Shown here one piece after another: positions 62,672 through 64,000 of a DNA stretch of 64,000 nt. The translations under genes were made by a program, and so were the position numbers. This stretch comes from Streptomyces sp. P9-A2. Its GTDB lineage: Bacteria > Actinomycetota > Actinomycetes > Streptomycetales > Streptomycetaceae. The notes under the pieces were generated by a model. It worked only from the letters and a program-made list of their open reading frames with translations, was not told where the DNA came from and did no database searches. Where the stretch lies: positions 372,001-436,000 of the forward strand of contig NZ_JAZIFX010000001.1 of the NCBI RefSeq assembly GCF_036634175.1, in the 5' to 3' direction. Each line of letters starts with the position of its first letter. Position 1 is the stretch's first letter.

Positions 62672-64000
62672 TCACCCGGTGAAGCGGTCGCGCAGCTCCC
62701 GTTTGAGGATCTTCCCGCTGGCGTTGCGCGGCAGCTCGTCCACGAACAGCACCCTCTTCGGTGCCTTGAAGGGGGAGAGCCGCTCGCGCGCGTGCGCGAT
62801 CAGTTCCTCCTCCGTCGCCTCGCCGCGCGTGACGACGACCGCCGTGACGGCCTCCACCCAGCGGTCGTCGGGAAGGCCGATCACGGCCGCCTCGGCGATC
62901 GCCCCGTGCGTGTACAGCGCGTCCTCGACCTGGCGTGAGGCGACCAGGACGCCGCCGGAGTTGATGACGTCCTTGACCCGGTCGACGATCGTGAAGTAGC
63001 CGTGGGCGTCCCGCACCGCGAGGTCCCCGGAGTGGAACCAGCCGTCGCGGAAGGCCTCGGCCGTCTCCTCGGGTTTGTCCCAGTACCCCTCGCACAGCTG
63101 CGGCGACCGGTAGACGATCTCGCCGGGGGTTCCGTCGGGTACGTCCTTGCCGTCCTCGTCGACCACCCGCGCGTCCACGAACAGCACGGGCCGCCCGCAG
63201 GAGTCCATGCGCCCCTTGTGTTCGTCGGGGGCGAGGACGGTCGCCAGCGGGCCGATCTCGCTCTGCCCGAAGCAGTTGTAGACGGCCAGGTCCGGAAGCC
63301 GCCGTGTCAGCCGCTCCAGGACCGGCACCGGCATGACCGACGCCCCGTAGTACGCCTTGCGCAGTCCGCTCAGGTCCCGGGTCGCGAAGTCGGGGCGGTC
63401 GGACAGGCCGATCCAGACCGTGGGCGGAGCGAACAGGCTGTCCGCGCGGCCCGCCTCGATCAGGTCGAGGATCCGGCCGCCGTCGGGCGCGTCGAGAATG
63501 ACGTTGGTCGCGCCGACCGCGAGGTAGGGCAGCAGGAAGACGTGCATCTGCGCCGAGTGGTAGAGCGGCAGCGCGTGCACGGGGAGGTCGCCCGCCTGGA
63601 GGTCGAGGGCGGTGATGGCGCTCAGGTACTCGTGCACCAGGGCGCGGTGGGTCATCATCGCGCCCTTGGGCCGGGCGGTGGTGCCCGAGGTGTAGAGCAG
63701 CTGCACCAGGTCCTCGGAGCGCGGCTCGGGACCGTCGTGGGCGGGTGCCTCGGCCAGCAGGTCGAGCAGCGAGCCGTCGGCGTCGCGCAGGGGCAGCGTC
63801 CGTACGCCGTCCGGGAGCCGCCCGGCGAGGTCGGGGTCGGCGAGGACCAGACCGCTGCCGGACTGGCCGACGAGGTAGGCGAGGTCGTCGCCGGTCAGGT
63901 TCTGGTTGACCGGTACGTGCACCAGTCCCGCGCGGGCGCAGGCGAGGAAGCCGATCAGGTAGGCGTCGGAGTTGTGGCCGTAGGCGCCGACCCGGTCGCC
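62672..64000 (-). CDS. Acyl-CoA synthetase (AMP-binding), partial
   Basis: The last 442 residues of a fatty-acyl/acyl-CoA ligase; the N-terminus lies past the right edge. Motifs present: LLYTSGTTARPKGAMMTH (P-loop), YNCFGQSEIGPLATVL, YWDKPEETAEAFRDGWFHSGDLAVRDAHGYFTIVDRVKDVINSGG and the C-terminal RNASGKILKRELRD with the catalytic Lys. Substrate unknown. It converges on paaK with a 34-bp gap. Confidence 0.92.
   Translation of the reverse strand, partial: GDRVGAYGHNSDAYLIGFLACARAGLVHVPVNQNLTGDDLAYLVGQSGSGLVLADPDLAGRLPDGVRTLPLRDADGSLLDLLAEAPAHDGPEPRSEDLVQLLYTSGTTARPKGAMMTHRALVHEYLSAITALDLQAGDLPVHALPLYHSAQMHVFLLPYLAVGATNVILDAPDGGRILDLIEAGRADSLFAPPTVWIGLSDRPDFATRDLSGLRKAYYGASVMPVPVLERLTRRLPDLAVYNCFGQSEIGPLATVLAPDEHKGRMDSCGRPVLFVDARVVDEDGKDVPDGTPGEIVYRSPQLCEGYWDKPEETAEAFRDGWFHSGDLAVRDAHGYFTIVDRVKDVINSGGVLVASRQVEDALYTHGAIAEAAVIGLPDDRWVEAVTAVVVTRGEATEEELIAHARERLSPFKAPKRVLFVDELPRNASGKILKRELRDRFTG

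Overview
The window is chromosomal DNA of a Streptomyces or very close relative. It has very high G+C, many GTG/TTG starts, an SsgA-like sporulation protein, a duplicated ClpP pair with a PopR-type regulator, a streptophobe-family membrane protein, an NsdA-like regulator, a DUF397 protein, a DasR-type operator and rare TTA (bldA) codons. No rRNA, tRNA, CRISPR array or replication origin was seen.

Layout. 0-5 kb is mobile: a universal stress protein fragment, a serine-hydrolase remnant, an IS200/IS605-like element carrying only tnpB, a TerD-CAP-CAP fusion gene, a GrpB-family gene and an IS5-type transposase. 5-16 kb holds mostly single metabolic, membrane and surface genes: AIM24, a threonine dehydratase-like enzyme, a membrane pseudokinase, a serine hydrolase, an SsgA-like protein, an aldo/keto reductase, RNase HI, VOC proteins and an SGNH lipoprotein. 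16-21 kb is a proteostasis/stress block: clpP3-clpP4, convergent popR, a SigB-family sigma factor, an RsbW-like ATPase and two PRC-barrel proteins. 21-28 kb is a signalling/transport locus: a DUF6777 protein, a streptophobe protein, a Ser/Thr kinase, an accessory protein and an FHA-FHA-ABC transporter. 28-36 kb holds redox and nucleoside genes, a zinc-ribbon-less TnpB relative and a 243-bp MITE. 36-38 kb encodes two secreted enzymes, a PI-PLC-like protein and a GH19 chitinase. 38.5-45.3 kb is an organosulfur-scavenging cluster (SsuD, SfnB, SsuE, DszC-like, SfnG), preceded by a leader peptide and a divergent LysR regulator. 45-64 kb contains an SPW protein, a deaminase, a secreted peptidase, baeRF3, a SpoIIE-like phosphatase, an NsdA-like regulator, an APH-fold protein, a secreted amidase, a universal stress protein, an LtaS-like sulfatase, PaaK and an acyl-CoA ligase cut by the window end.

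How the genes work together. PopR probably represses clpP3-clpP4 through two adjacent 15-bp operators and is itself a likely Clp substrate (C-terminal Ala-Ala). SigB-type promoters precede the ATPase gene and, less perfectly, the sigma gene. The kinase probably phosphorylates the FHA-ABC transporter encoded two genes upstream in the same operon. The sulfur cluster has the parts of a cysteine-responsive attenuation system. TTA codons in four genes tie them to developmental (bldA) control.
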